DNA from: Faecalicoccus acidiformans
Lineage (GTDB): Bacteria; Bacillota_I; Bacilli_A; Erysipelotrichales; Erysipelotrichaceae
Direction: 5' to 3'
NCBI RefSeq assembly: GCF_014202635.1
Contig: NZ_JACHHD010000001.1
Location: 62,001 to 126,000 of the forward strand
DNA length: 64,000 bases
This document shows positions 41,671-51,275 of this stretch, one piece after another (the stretch's first letter is position 1; each line of letters starts with the position of its first letter). The notes beneath the pieces are model-generated. The model was not told the DNA's origin. It searched no databases and saw only the letters and a program-made list of their open reading frames with translations. The position numbers and the translations under genes were made by a program.

Positions 41671-41979
41671 ATGAGCACCAAAGCAATTATCAACCTTTTG
41701 TTTGTTTTTCGTGCTGTGGGTTGGTTTTTAATTCTTTATTCCGCTTTTGTATCGATCAAACTGATCCGATATCATCCGATTCGCTATAAACCTTTGTTTT
41801 TGATCCTGGTCAATTTAGTTTATTTGGCGCTTTTTATCATTTTCTTCAATTATGATTTTGGCAATCCTCCTCAATCTATTCCTGGCTGGTTTGTGGGGTT
41901 GTTTATCTGTGATGTATTGATCGCTGTCGTTGTAACGATTTTGAGGAAAAAATATCCTTATCCAGAAGATGAGGAGTGA
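41671..41979 (+). CDS. Small membrane protein, three helices
   Basis: A 102-residue hydrophobic protein with three predicted membrane helices (about 8-27, 38-58, 74-92) and a short charged C-terminal tail. AAGGAG precedes the ATG. It is unrecognised, and the next gene (also a small membrane protein) begins four bases later, so the two are co-transcribed and may act together. Confidence 0.65.
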   Translation: MSTKAIINLLFVFRAVGWFLILYSAFVSIKLIRYHPIRYKPLFLILVNLVYLALFIIFFNYDFGNPPQSIPGWFVGLFICDVLIAVVVTILRKKYPYPEDEE

Positions 41980-41983
41980 AAAT

Positions 41984-42313
41984 ATGCTACGTGATTTTTT
42001 GATTTGTGCAGTTTGTATCATACTTTATATAGCGGGAACCTGGATCTTTATTGACTTGTATCAGAAACATAAGATCTCTTGGATCTTAAGAGATCTGATT
42101 ATTTTTGTTCTTGCGTTTTTAATGTTTGGATTCGGATATGAATTCATCCACCGCTGGATGAATTTGTTTCATTGTCTGCTCTATGGTTTGCTTTGGGGCG
42201 GTATACATGTTTATTCGCTGCATTCGAATTCGCCCAGGATCCAGCGAATCAAAAAAGTTTTTCAAGATTTTTCTGATTCCTTGTTTCCAAAAGGATATGG
42301 AAAGAAAAAGTAA
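41984..42313 (+). CDS. Small membrane protein, second of a pair
   Basis: A 109-residue protein with three hydrophobic segments (about 5-25, 38-56, 62-80) and a basic C-terminal tail (PRIQRIKKVFQDF, then GYGKKK). ATG 41984 has GAGGAG upstream, while the ATG at 41969 lies inside that site. No family recognised. A terminator follows. Confidence 0.6.
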   Translation: MLRDFLICAVCIILYIAGTWIFIDLYQKHKISWILRDLIIFVLAFLMFGFGYEFIHRWMNLFHCLLYGLLWGGIHVYSLHSNSPRIQRIKKVFQDFSDSLFPKGYGKKK

Positions 42314-42339
42314 GATCGTGCAAGCGATCTTTTCTTTTT
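42312..42339 (+). terminator. Terminator upstream of priA
   Basis: AAGATCG and CGATCTT pair around TGCAAG, followed by TTTCTTTTT. Confidence 0.8.
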
Positions 42340-42346
42340 GACCGTA

Positions 42347-42355
42347 TGTTATAAT
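42347..42355 (+). promoter_or_regulatory. Extended -10 promoter placed for leaderless priA mRNA
   Basis: TG (42347-42348), one base, TATAAT (42350-42355). The priA ATG is at 42362, only seven bases after the -10, where transcription would begin. No -35 or ribosome site is visible. Confidence 0.55.
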
Positions 42356-42361
42356 ATCTGT

Positions 42362-44485
42362 ATGTCTTATATCGATGTTTATATTGAACATAATTCTTTA
42401 CAGCTCAATACAACTTTCACATATGTCTGCAAAGAACCAATATCGGTCGGCTGTCGTGTACGAGTTCCTTTTGGAGCTCTTGATTTGATAGGATTTGTGG
42501 CCGCAATTGATGTGCAGCCACGTATTTCAACTGTCAAAGAAGTCCTGGAAGTAATAGACAAAGAACCTTTGCTGAATGATGAATTGATGGCGTTGGCTAT
42601 GACAATTTCCAGACAGTATGTTTGCTCTGTGATCTCTGTCTTGAAGACCATGTTGCCGCCGGCTCTGCGTCCCTCCAGTTCGAAAGCTAAGATTATTTAT
42701 GAAGACTGGGTTGTCCTCAATGATCCGCAAGTGGATCTGACACCGAAACAAAGAGCGGCCTTAGAAAGCGTGATGGAACAATTGCCGATGAAGGCAAGTG
42801 TTTTACGAAAAAGAATCACGCTTGCAAATCCATTGCTTCAAAAAGGTGCTCTGCGTTTGGAACAAAGAGTCAAAACTTCTCAACTCGATCTGGAATCGAT
42901 TCCTGATACCTCTTTTTCTTTGACATCCGAACAAAAAAACGCAATTGAACAAATCGAAAAGGGGACAAAGTCTGTCTATCTGCTTCATGGTGTAACCGGT
43001 TCCGGAAAGACGGAGGTCTTTTTACGGTTGGCAGAAAAAGTGTTGACTCAAGGCAAGCAAGTTTTGTTTTTGGTTCCGGAAATTGGCTTGACGCCAATGA
43101 TGATCCAACGAGTCAAGGCTCGCTTTCAGACAAAGATTGCGATTTATCATTCTTCTTTGAACGCCCAGGAAAAATATGAACAATATCTTTTGGTCAAGAA
43201 TCGCGAAGCTTCCATCGTCATCGGAACGAGAAGCAGCGTTTTTATGCCTTTTTGCGACCTGGGACTGATCTTGATGGATGAAGAACACGATGCCTCTTAC
43301 AAACAAGATTCCATGCCGCGATACCATGCCCGTGATGTGATCTTGGAAAGAGCAGCTTTTCATCATTGTAAGGTGGTGCTTTCTTCAGCTACTCCAAGTC
43401 TGGATTCTTATGCGCGCGCCTATAAAGGAGTCTATGCGTTGGTTGAGCTTACTCATCGTATCTATTTGGATATGCCCAGGATCCATCCTTTAGATCTCAA
43501 GCAGGAAAAAGTAGAACATGGAATCTCTGCAAGACTGTGGAAGGCAATCGAAGAGGCTCTGTATCGTCATGAACAAGTGATTCTGCTGTTGAATCGCCGA
43601 GGGTATTTGCCAGTCGTGAAATGTACCCAGTGCAATGAAACTTTCACTTGTCCTGATTGCGGCATCGCTTTAACGTATCATAAAAAAGAAGATGTTTTGA
43701 TGTGTCATTGTTGCGGAAGGGTTTTTACTTTTGATCATACTTGTCCGCATTGTCACGGTCATGCATTCTACCATATGGGAATGGGGACAGAAAAACTGGA
43801 AGAAACGTTGAAATTGCGTTTTCCTTCTGCCAATATTCTGCGCATGGACGCAGACAGTACTCGTAAGAAAAATTCTCATGCCAAGATTTTGGAAGAGTTT
43901 CATGATCAAGGAGATATCTTGGTCGGGACACAGATGGTTGCCAAAGGTCTGGATTTCGAAAGGGTGACTGTCGTGGGGATCTTGCAGGCAGATGCTGCTT
44001 TGATGCGTATGGATTATCAAAGTGCCGAGAGGGCTTATGCGATGTTGGAACAAGCCAGCGGTCGATGCGGGCGTCATGAAAAAGAAGGACATGTCTATAT
44101 TCAGACCTTTGATCCTGATCATTATGTGATCAAAAGTGTTATCGATCATGACTATATTTCTTTTTTTAAAAAAGAGATGTTGTATCGTCATCTGGGAAAA
44201 TATCCGCCCTATGTCTATTTATGTACGGTGATTTATATGCATAAAGAGGAAACTAAAGCGATGCAGATCGCACAGGATGCGAAAAATCACCTGTCTGATC
44301 TGGTCGTTTTGGGGCCTATCTCGATTTCTATGCGACAACAGAAAGCCCGCGTCCGCCTGGTTGTTAAAGGGAAGGATCGGTCTGTATTGAATCAGCGAAT
44401 CTGGGATTTAGTGCAATACCATCTGTCGAAAAAAACGACAGTGAAGCAAGAAATCAATATGTATCCTTTAGGTTTGGAGGAATAA
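42362..44485 (+). CDS. priA: Primosomal protein N' (PriA helicase)
   Basis: A 3'-to-5' superfamily 2 helicase that restarts stalled replication forks. The 707-residue product begins with the DNA-binding domain (TTFTYVCKEPISVGCRVRVPFG). Walker A (GVTGSGKTEVFLRL, about residue 220) and DEEHD (about 313) follow. Next is the zinc-binding module (CTQCNETFTC, CPDCGIAL, CHCCGRVF, CPHCHG; about 420-480), then helicase motifs V and VI (VGTQMVAKGLDF, QASGRCGRHEKEG). The ATG at 42362 sits where transcription is predicted to start. It leads the operon of rsmB, rlmN, prpC, prkC, rsgA, rpe and thiN; def and fmt, often present here, are absent. Confidence 0.95.
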   Translation: MSYIDVYIEHNSLQLNTTFTYVCKEPISVGCRVRVPFGALDLIGFVAAIDVQPRISTVKEVLEVIDKEPLLNDELMALAMTISRQYVCSVISVLKTMLPPALRPSSSKAKIIYEDWVVLNDPQVDLTPKQRAALESVMEQLPMKASVLRKRITLANPLLQKGALRLEQRVKTSQLDLESIPDTSFSLTSEQKNAIEQIEKGTKSVYLLHGVTGSGKTEVFLRLAEKVLTQGKQVLFLVPEIGLTPMMIQRVKARFQTKIAIYHSSLNAQEKYEQYLLVKNREASIVIGTRSSVFMPFCDLGLILMDEEHDASYKQDSMPRYHARDVILERAAFHHCKVVLSSATPSLDSYARAYKGVYALVELTHRIYLDMPRIHPLDLKQEKVEHGISARLWKAIEEALYRHEQVILLLNRRGYLPVVKCTQCNETFTCPDCGIALTYHKKEDVLMCHCCGRVFTFDHTCPHCHGHAFYHMGMGTEKLEETLKLRFPSANILRMDADSTRKKNSHAKILEEFHDQGDILVGTQMVAKGLDFERVTVVGILQADAALMRMDYQSAERAYAMLEQASGRCGRHEKEGHVYIQTFDPDHYVIKSVIDHDYISFFKKEMLYRHLGKYPPYVYLCTVIYMHKEETKAMQIAQDAKNHLSDLVVLGPISISMRQQKARVRLVVKGKDRSVLNQRIWDLVQYHLSKKTTVKQEINMYPLGLEE

Positions 44486-44486
44486 T

Positions 44487-45704
44487 ATGCGAAATTGGAT
44501 CTATCAGGCACTTTGTGCCATTATTCTTGACCAAGTGTATTCGAATCTGTATCTTCGAGACCATCTCGATTCATGTCCTAAAAAGGATCGGGCTCTGGCT
44601 ACTCGCATAGTCTATGGTACGATTCAGAACTACGGGTATTTAAATTATGCGATCGACCAATATGCTCAAAAAAAAGTGGATAAAAGAGTCCGTATTTTAT
44701 TGGCCATGAGTCTTTATCAGCTGTTTTATCTTGATAAGGTACCGGCTTATGCGATCGTGTATGAAGCCAATCAGATCTGTCGTAAAATCAGTCCGAAAAG
44801 CCGAGGGTTTGTCAATGCCATGCTTCATCGAATCAAAAAAGATCAGATCCATCTTCCTGATGATCCTTTGGAAAGCCTTTCCATCCAGACTAGTCTTCCT
44901 CTGTGGCTGATTCGAATGTGGAATGCTCAATATGGAGAAAAGCGCACCCAGCAAATGGCCTGGGCCTCTTTGAAGATTTTACCGGTCTATGTTCGTAGAA
45001 ATCCAATCAAGGCTTCTTCTCAAGAATTTGAAGAAGCCGGATGGGAAAAAGTGAATGGAGATCTGTATCGATATCCTAAGAATGATGTAGCGCATCATCC
45101 TTTTTATCGGGAGGGAAAAATGAGTGTTCAGGATCTTGGTTCTTATCAGATTGCCTGCTTCGTCGATGCAAAAGCAGGCATGCACGTCCTGGATGCATGT
45201 GCGGCTCCAGGGACAAAATCCATGGCTATATTGGAACGTATGAAAGATCAGGGATCTATGACATGTATAGATATTCATCCGCATCGAGTGAAACTGATTC
45301 AAAATGAGATCCGGCGTCTGGGAGTGCATCACGCGAAAGCTTTTGTTTGCGATGCTTCCGAGATTGATGATCTGGGAGTCTATGATCGCATCTTGTGTGA
45401 TGTGCCTTGCAGCGGATATGGAGTTTTGGCACGAAAGCCAGATATACGCCTTCGTTTAAAATCCACTGATATGGATACCTTGATTCCTTTACAAAAAAAG
45501 ATCTTGGAATCTTGCGCTGCTCATGTCAAAAAAAAAGGCCAGATCGTCTATTCAACTTGTACGATCAATAAAAAAGAGAATGAAAAACAGATTGAAGCGT
45601 TTTTACAGGCACACCCGAATTTTTCTCTGATGGAAGAAAAGATTTTATTTCCGAACGATCAGGCTGATGGATTCTATATGGCAAAACTTGAGAAAGAATC
45701 TTGA
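44487..45704 (+). CDS. rsmB: 16S rRNA (cytosine-967-C5)-methyltransferase RsmB
   Basis: Methylates C967 of 16S rRNA. The 405-residue protein has the NusB-like N-terminal RNA-binding domain (about 1-135) and the SAM-dependent domain: LDACAAPGTKSMAI, DVPCSGYGVLARKPDIR (catalytic cysteine), YSTCTINKKENEK (second cysteine). It starts one base after the priA stop with GGAGG upstream. Complete. Confidence 0.94.
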   Translation: MRNWIYQALCAIILDQVYSNLYLRDHLDSCPKKDRALATRIVYGTIQNYGYLNYAIDQYAQKKVDKRVRILLAMSLYQLFYLDKVPAYAIVYEANQICRKISPKSRGFVNAMLHRIKKDQIHLPDDPLESLSIQTSLPLWLIRMWNAQYGEKRTQQMAWASLKILPVYVRRNPIKASSQEFEEAGWEKVNGDLYRYPKNDVAHHPFYREGKMSVQDLGSYQIACFVDAKAGMHVLDACAAPGTKSMAILERMKDQGSMTCIDIHPHRVKLIQNEIRRLGVHHAKAFVCDASEIDDLGVYDRILCDVPCSGYGVLARKPDIRLRLKSTDMDTLIPLQKKILESCAAHVKKKGQIVYSTCTINKKENEKQIEAFLQAHPNFSLMEEKILFPNDQADGFYMAKLEKES

Positions 45705-45742
45705 GGTTGTTATAATTTTTCTTGTGAATTGAGAGGGATACT

Positions 45743-46789
45743 ATGCAAAGTCTATATGATTATGATTACGAACAGATCCAGTGCCTGGCTGAGAGTTACG
45801 GATGGAAGAAATTTCGCGGTCATCAGATCTTTCAGTGGCTTTATCGAAACCGAGTTGATTCGGTGGATGAGATGACAAACCTCAGCAAAGAAACGCGAGA
45901 GATCTTAAAACGGGACTTTATGATCTCTCCTTTAAAAATGATCCGCAAGCAAGTCGCTCATGACGGCACGACCAAATTTTTGTTTGCGTTAGAAGATGGT
46001 GCTTTGGTTGAAAGTGTTTTGATGTTGTTTGATTATGGAAAGAGTATCTGTGTAACGACTCAGGTGGGCTGTAATATGGGCTGTGCTTTTTGTGCCAGCG
46101 GTCTTACAAAGAAAAAAAGAAATCTGACAAGCGGTGAAATGGTGGCCCAGTTTATGGCAGTTCAAAAAGAGCTGGATAAGAGCGGTGACCGCTTGAGCCA
46201 TGTTGTAGTGATGGGGACAGGAGAGCCTTTTGACAACTATGACAATGTCATGAATTTTTTATCTACTATCAATCATGACCGCGGCTTAGGGATTGGTTCT
46301 CGACATATTACTATTTCAACTTGCGGGATTGCCGATCGAATCATCGATTTTGCCTATGAGCATACACAATACAATCTTGCGATCAGTCTGCATGCTCCTA
46401 ATGACCAGCTGCGTTCTTCTTTGATGCCGATCAATAAAGCGTATCCTTTAGAGACGCTGATGCATGCTCTAGATATATATTGTCAGGAAAACAACCGTCG
46501 TTTAACATTTGAATATATTCTGTTAAAAGGGGTCAATGACCGCCCGGAACATGCTGCTCAGCTGGCTCGTCTTTTAAAGGGTTATAATGCTTATGTCAAT
46601 TTGATTCCGTACAATGCTGTGGATGAAAAAGGATTTCAAGGAGTCAATCATGAAGAAGCGATGGTCTTCTATGATCAATTGATGAAAAAAAGGATCCGCT
46701 GTACGATTCGCAAGGAGCACGGAAATGACATTGATGCCGCTTGCGGGCAATTGCGTATCAAAGAATTGAAAAGAGGGTACGAGGAATGA
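45743..46789 (+). CDS. rlmN: Dual-specificity rRNA/tRNA adenine-C2 methyltransferase RlmN
   Basis: A radical SAM enzyme that methylates C2 of A2503 in 23S rRNA and A37 in tRNA. The 348-residue protein has the CxxxCxxC cluster in GCNMGCAFCASG (about residues 112-123) and MGTGEPFDNYDNV. ISTCGIADRI and the C-terminal catalytic cysteine region RKEHGNDIDAACGQLR complete it. GAGAGGG precedes the ATG. The stop overlaps the prpC start. Confidence 0.96.
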   Translation: MQSLYDYDYEQIQCLAESYGWKKFRGHQIFQWLYRNRVDSVDEMTNLSKETREILKRDFMISPLKMIRKQVAHDGTTKFLFALEDGALVESVLMLFDYGKSICVTTQVGCNMGCAFCASGLTKKKRNLTSGEMVAQFMAVQKELDKSGDRLSHVVVMGTGEPFDNYDNVMNFLSTINHDRGLGIGSRHITISTCGIADRIIDFAYEHTQYNLAISLHAPNDQLRSSLMPINKAYPLETLMHALDIYCQENNRRLTFEYILLKGVNDRPEHAAQLARLLKGYNAYVNLIPYNAVDEKGFQGVNHEEAMVFYDQLMKKRIRCTIRKEHGNDIDAACGQLRIKELKRGYEE

Positions 46790-47520
46790 AGATCTATGCG
46801 AATACCGATGTTGGACTGACTCGTAAAATCAACGAGGATGATTTTTTAGTTCTGCAAAATGAAAACGATGATCTGTTGGCAATTGTTTGTGATGGCATCG
46901 GAGGAGCGGCTGCCGGCGAGGTGGCCAGTGCGATAGCCGTTAACACTTTTCGAAACGCATTTTTGAATGTTGAGTCCTTTGAAAACGATGGCCAAGCTTT
47001 GTCTTGGATCCGTGAGACCATGGATAAGGCGAATGACAGAATCTACCAGCAAAGTATGCTGAGCCGTCGGGAACGCGGTATGGGAACAACGTGTGTAGGT
47101 GTCTTGATCACACATCAGCACAGTTATATCTTCAATGTAGGGGATTCTCGTTTATATGCTCAGTATTCGGATGGCTTGATCCAGATGACAGAAGATCACA
47201 GTGTGATCGCTCAATTGATCAAAGAAGGAAAGATCACGGCCGAAGAAGCAAAACATCATGCGCAAAAAAACACATTGACTAATGCGTTGGGGGTATGGCA
47301 CGTCTATCGTGTTGACACCAATAAAATTGATGAGGATTATAAACGTCTTTTGATCTGCAGCGATGGTTTGCATGGTTATGTCGAATACGAAAAGATCTGC
47401 GAGGTTCTTTCGCAAAAGTGCACTTTAGAACAAAAAGGAGATCGTTTGCTGAGCCTTAGTTTACAAGCGGGCGGCTATGATAATTGTACGATCATTTTAT
47501 TAGAAAAAGAGGGCATGTAG
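46786..47520 (+). CDS. prpC: PP2C-type serine/threonine phosphatase
   Basis: Dephosphorylates targets of the PASTA kinase encoded next. The 244-residue protein contains the PP2C metal-binding motifs RKINEDDF, VCDGIGGAAAGEVAS, VGDSRLYAQ, CSDGLHGYV and GGYDNCTII. ATG 46786 overlaps the rlmN stop (ATGA); the frame is open further upstream inside rlmN. One base separates its stop from the kinase start. Confidence 0.95.
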   Translation: MKIYANTDVGLTRKINEDDFLVLQNENDDLLAIVCDGIGGAAAGEVASAIAVNTFRNAFLNVESFENDGQALSWIRETMDKANDRIYQQSMLSRRERGMGTTCVGVLITHQHSYIFNVGDSRLYAQYSDGLIQMTEDHSVIAQLIKEGKITAEEAKHHAQKNTLTNALGVWHVYRVDTNKIDEDYKRLLICSDGLHGYVEYEKICEVLSQKCTLEQKGDRLLSLSLQAGGYDNCTIILLEKEGM

Positions 47521-47521
47521 T

Positions 47522-49168
47522 ATGGCAATGATCAAAGAAATTGCCAATCGGTATCAGATCTTGTCTTTGATAGGGCAAGGGGGAATGGCCGATGTCTATC
47601 GTGCCAAAGATAAGATCTTGGATCGAGTTGTGGCTATCAAGGTGCTGCGTTCCAAACTGTCTGAGGATCCGATGGTCCTGGTTCGCTTTCAACGGGAAGC
47701 CAGCGCTGCCAGCCGTCTTTCTCATCCCAATGTCGTCGATATCTACGATGTTGGAGAATATGAAGGAATGCACTACATTGTCATGGAATATATCCGAGGC
47801 CGAACTTTAAAACAACTGATCATGCAGCGGGGAGCTTTGAACTTTAAGGAAGCTTTGGACATTATGAAACAACTGGTCTCAGCGGTTGTTGCCGCTCACC
47901 AGAAAAATATCATTCACCGTGATATCAAGCCGCAAAATGTTCTGATCAAAGACGACGGAACGATTAAAATCACGGATTTTGGAATTGCTGTGGCTAGCGA
48001 TTCGGTCCAGTTGACGCTGAATAATGCAGTCATGGGTTCGGCACACTATCTCGCTCCGGAGACCGCACAAGGGAAAGAACCCACTGAACAGGTGGATATC
48101 TATTCTTTAGGAATCGTCTTTTATGAATTGTTAACGGGTACGGTTCCTTTCAAAGGACAGACACCAACGGAGATCGCGATTCAGCATCTTCGGGTTTCCA
48201 TGCCCTATGTGAGGGACTTTAACCCAGGCATTCCGCAATCTGTTGAAAACATTATTTTGAAGGCTACCGCAAAGGACCCAGAAGAGCGTTATGCACATGC
48301 CTCGGATATGCTTTATGATATTGAACACTGTCGGGATCGGGATCAAAGAGGAATTGAAAGACTTAAGTTAAAGAATCCTTCCGTTCAAGATGCGAAAACA
48401 AATCAGTCAAAATCGAAAGCGGGTAAAGAAGAAAAAGAGAAAAAGCATTCTTCTAAAATGTTTGGTGCTTTGGTCGGTATCTGTGTTGCGCTGATTGTTT
48501 GTTTAAGTTCTTTCTTTGTCTTATCTTTAAGTGGAGTGATCTCTTTGAGTGGTTTATTTGGACAGTATACGATTCCTGATGTGATTGAGATGAGCGAGGA
48601 TCAGGCCAAAGAAACACTGGTAGAGGCAGGTTTTACGGAAGATCAGATCTCGATTGAAAAAAAGGCCGATGATTCGGTCGAAGTCGATCATGTGATATCT
48701 GTCAGTCCAAAGGAAGGGACAAAAGCGGGTCAGGATGATTCGATCGTTTTGACAATCTGTAAAGGACCAACATACTTGATCCAGGACTATACAGGTCAAT
48801 ATCTTTCGGATATCCAGGCTCAGTTTGAAGAAGAAGGCCTTCATATTCAAATCAATGTGGAGGAACAGGCGATGCCAAATACCAATCCAGGCTATATTCT
48901 TGAACAAAAAGGGTTATCGGTCGGTGATCGGATCGATCCGGACCAAGAGGTGGAAATCACTTTTGTGGTGGCTGCCTATCCTTCGATAGAGATCTCGGCC
49001 GATTGGATCGGTCAAACGTACGAGCAAGTCTATGAAGAACTCAATGCGATGGGAATCGCAGTAGCGCGTTCGGGATCGGGTTCAACAATCGTTGATGTAT
49101 CGCCATCAGTAGGAACTACATATATACAGGAAGGATCAGACAGCTATATTACGCTGTATACGGAATAA
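47522..49168 (+). CDS. prkC: PASTA-domain serine/threonine protein kinase
   Basis: A membrane kinase that senses cell-wall fragments or lipid II and tunes wall growth. The 548-residue protein has a eukaryotic-like kinase domain: GQGGMADVYRAKD, VAIKVLR (ATP lysine), HRDIKPQNVL, DFG and APE motifs in the first 270 residues. A lysine-rich juxtamembrane stretch, a single helix (about 312-338) and three extracellular PASTA repeats (about 345-410, 411-485, 486-548) follow. It pairs with prpC and is followed immediately by rsgA. Confidence 0.95.
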   Translation: MAMIKEIANRYQILSLIGQGGMADVYRAKDKILDRVVAIKVLRSKLSEDPMVLVRFQREASAASRLSHPNVVDIYDVGEYEGMHYIVMEYIRGRTLKQLIMQRGALNFKEALDIMKQLVSAVVAAHQKNIIHRDIKPQNVLIKDDGTIKITDFGIAVASDSVQLTLNNAVMGSAHYLAPETAQGKEPTEQVDIYSLGIVFYELLTGTVPFKGQTPTEIAIQHLRVSMPYVRDFNPGIPQSVENIILKATAKDPEERYAHASDMLYDIEHCRDRDQRGIERLKLKNPSVQDAKTNQSKSKAGKEEKEKKHSSKMFGALVGICVALIVCLSSFFVLSLSGVISLSGLFGQYTIPDVIEMSEDQAKETLVEAGFTEDQISIEKKADDSVEVDHVISVSPKEGTKAGQDDSIVLTICKGPTYLIQDYTGQYLSDIQAQFEEEGLHIQINVEEQAMPNTNPGYILEQKGLSVGDRIDPDQEVEITFVVAAYPSIEISADWIGQTYEQVYEELNAMGIAVARSGSGSTIVDVSPSVGTTYIQEGSDSYITLYTE

Positions 49169-50017
49169 ATGGAAAAGGGAAGAATCATTAAAATTATATC
49201 CAATCAATATACGATTCAGTTAGAACACCGGACTGCGATCGCCCGGCCGCGTGGAAAACTGCGCTTGGATAAAGCGCCGTTGGTCGGAGATTTTGTCTTG
49301 GTTGAAAAGATTGAAGAAGCTTATCGTATTCATTCTATCGAACCTAGAAAGAATCGTTTGCTTCGACCGGCGATTGCCAATGTGGATCAAGCATTGATCG
49401 TTACCAGTTTGAAAGATCCTGATTTTTCAGTTCATCTTCTCAACCGCTTGATCATTTTAGTATCTTTGGCTCATGTTGAGCCGATTATCGTGATCACAAA
49501 ACAAGATCTGATCGAGGATATTCATACGATTCAGAAAGATTTAGAATGGTATCAAAATGCCGGTTATACGGTGCTGATGACTTGGCCTGGAAGCGATGAT
49601 CAAAAACTATGCCAGGCGATCAACGGAAAGGTCAGTGTTTTATGCGGGCAAAGCGGGGCAGGGAAGAGCTCATTGTTGAACCGCTTGGATCCTTCGTTTC
49701 AGCTGCAGACGCAAGAGATCTCGAAAGCTTTGGGACGAGGGCGCCACACTACCCGTTTTTGCGAGCTTCACCGTGTAGCTGACGGTCTGGTAGCGGATAC
49801 TCCTGGTTTTTCCAGCTTAGATTTTTCACGAATGGATCTTGCACATTTGGATGAGTGCATCAAGGATTTTGCTCCTTATCTTCACCAGTGCCGGTTTAAA
49901 GATTGCCGGCATATTCATGAACCAGATTGTGCGATTTTGAGTGCTTTAAAACAAGGAAAGATCAATCCGTCGATGTATGAAGATTATAAACAAATCGTGA
50001 AAGGAGAATCCAAATGA
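49169..50017 (+). CDS. rsgA: Ribosome small subunit GTPase RsgA
   Basis: A circularly permuted GTPase that checks 30S maturation. The 282-residue protein has the OB-fold N terminus (about 1-65), G4 in ITKQDLI, the P-loop GQSGAGKSSLLNRL (about 165) and DTPGFSSLDF. The zinc-binding cluster is CRFKDCRHIHEPDC near the end. The ATG follows the prkC stop directly. Its stop overlaps rpe. Confidence 0.95.
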   Translation: MEKGRIIKIISNQYTIQLEHRTAIARPRGKLRLDKAPLVGDFVLVEKIEEAYRIHSIEPRKNRLLRPAIANVDQALIVTSLKDPDFSVHLLNRLIILVSLAHVEPIIVITKQDLIEDIHTIQKDLEWYQNAGYTVLMTWPGSDDQKLCQAINGKVSVLCGQSGAGKSSLLNRLDPSFQLQTQEISKALGRGRHTTRFCELHRVADGLVADTPGFSSLDFSRMDLAHLDECIKDFAPYLHQCRFKDCRHIHEPDCAILSALKQGKINPSMYEDYKQIVKGESK

Positions 50018-50673
50018 ATGAAAGAATTATTGCTCCTTCCATATTGTCTTTAGATTATTCAGATACTAAAGCGCAATTAGAGGCTTTAAATCAAAGTCAG
50101 GCACAATGGCTGCATTTTGATGTGATGGATGGACATTTCGTACCCAATATAACGTTTGGACCGGATATATTGAAAGGATTTAAAAAGATCTCTCATCAAT
50201 TGATGGATGTTCATTTAATGGTGAGTGATCCGGAAATGTATGCGCCGATCTTTATCGATGCGGGTGCTCAGTGTGTGACTTTCCATACAGAAGCATTGGA
50301 TAATGATCTGAATCGTATCCAGACGCTTTTGGAACAGATTCGTTCTAAAGGATGTCTTTGCGGTTTTGTAGTCAAACCGAATACGCCGATTGAACTTTTT
50401 GAAACGCTTTTAGACAAAGTGGACCTGGTGTTGATCATGAGTGTGGAGCCTGGCTTTGGGGGACAGTCTTTCATGGAAGAGATGCTGGATAAAGTACGAT
50501 GGCTAGATCAGATACGCAATGAAAAACAATTATCTTATCGGATTGAAATCGATGGCGGCATCAATGGAGAAACATTCCGAAAAGCGGTTGATGCGGGTTG
50601 TGATACATTGGTTGCGGGCAGTTATGTCTTTAAAGGGGATATCCCGGAAAAAGTAGAAAGTCTTTTACGATGA
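50014..50673 (+). CDS. rpe: Ribulose-phosphate 3-epimerase
   Basis: Interconverts ribulose 5-phosphate and xylulose 5-phosphate in the pentose phosphate pathway. The 219-residue TIM barrel shows HFDVMDGHFVPNITFGPDI, then DVHLMVSDP, MSVEPGFGGQSF and EIDGGINGE, which carry the metal and catalytic residues. ATGA overlaps link it to rsgA before and thiN after. Confidence 0.96.
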   Translation: MNERIIAPSILSLDYSDTKAQLEALNQSQAQWLHFDVMDGHFVPNITFGPDILKGFKKISHQLMDVHLMVSDPEMYAPIFIDAGAQCVTFHTEALDNDLNRIQTLLEQIRSKGCLCGFVVKPNTPIELFETLLDKVDLVLIMSVEPGFGGQSFMEEMLDKVRWLDQIRNEKQLSYRIEIDGGINGETFRKAVDAGCDTLVAGSYVFKGDIPEKVESLLR

Positions 50674-51275
50674 GGCCGGCAGTTTTAGTAACACCCATGG
50701 CGCAAAAAATCCCCAAAATTGAAAATGCCGAATACATTGGGATCGATGCAGGCTGCTTGCGGATCTTGGAAGCAGGATTGGATCTGGCTTATGGAGTCGG
50801 CGATTTTGATTCCATAGATTCTAAAGAACTTGAATATTTGAATAAGCATTCGCATTTAGAGATTCATCCTGTTAAAAAAGATGAGACAGATAGTGAACTT
50901 GCTTTAGCCTTCGCTGCTCAGCTGGGATTTTCACCTTTGTTCTTAGTGGGGGCTTTAGGTGGCCGAATCGATCATAGTTTGGCTAATATTCGACTTTTGA
51001 TGTACCGGTATGATGATTTGATCCTATGGGAAGAAGACCAGCGTGTTTTTGTGCTCTTGGAAGGAAAACATGTATTATCCCGGGAATTTAAACATGTTTC
51101 TTTTTTAGCTGTTAAAGACAGTGTATTGAGTCTTGAAGGATTTTTGTATCCTTTAACGCATGCTGTTTTGCGAGTGCAGGATATTTATACGACCTCCAAT
51201 ACGATTCAACAGGAACAAGGGATCGTTACGGTAGAGAAAGGAAAACTTTTGTGTATAATGACAAACCGCAAGTGA
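50670..51275 (+). CDS. thiN: Thiamine pyrophosphokinase
   Basis: Makes thiamine diphosphate, the cofactor needed by PFOR and transketolase. The 201-residue protein has IGIDAGCLRILEAGLDL, VGDFDSID, KKDETDSELALAFA and LGGRIDHSLANI as in the family. It overlaps the next gene, which begins with GTG inside its end. Confidence 0.92.
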   Translation: MRPAVLVTPMAQKIPKIENAEYIGIDAGCLRILEAGLDLAYGVGDFDSIDSKELEYLNKHSHLEIHPVKKDETDSELALAFAAQLGFSPLFLVGALGGRIDHSLANIRLLMYRYDDLILWEEDQRVFVLLEGKHVLSREFKHVSFLAVKDSVLSLEGFLYPLTHAVLRVQDIYTTSNTIQQEQGIVTVEKGKLLCIMTNRK

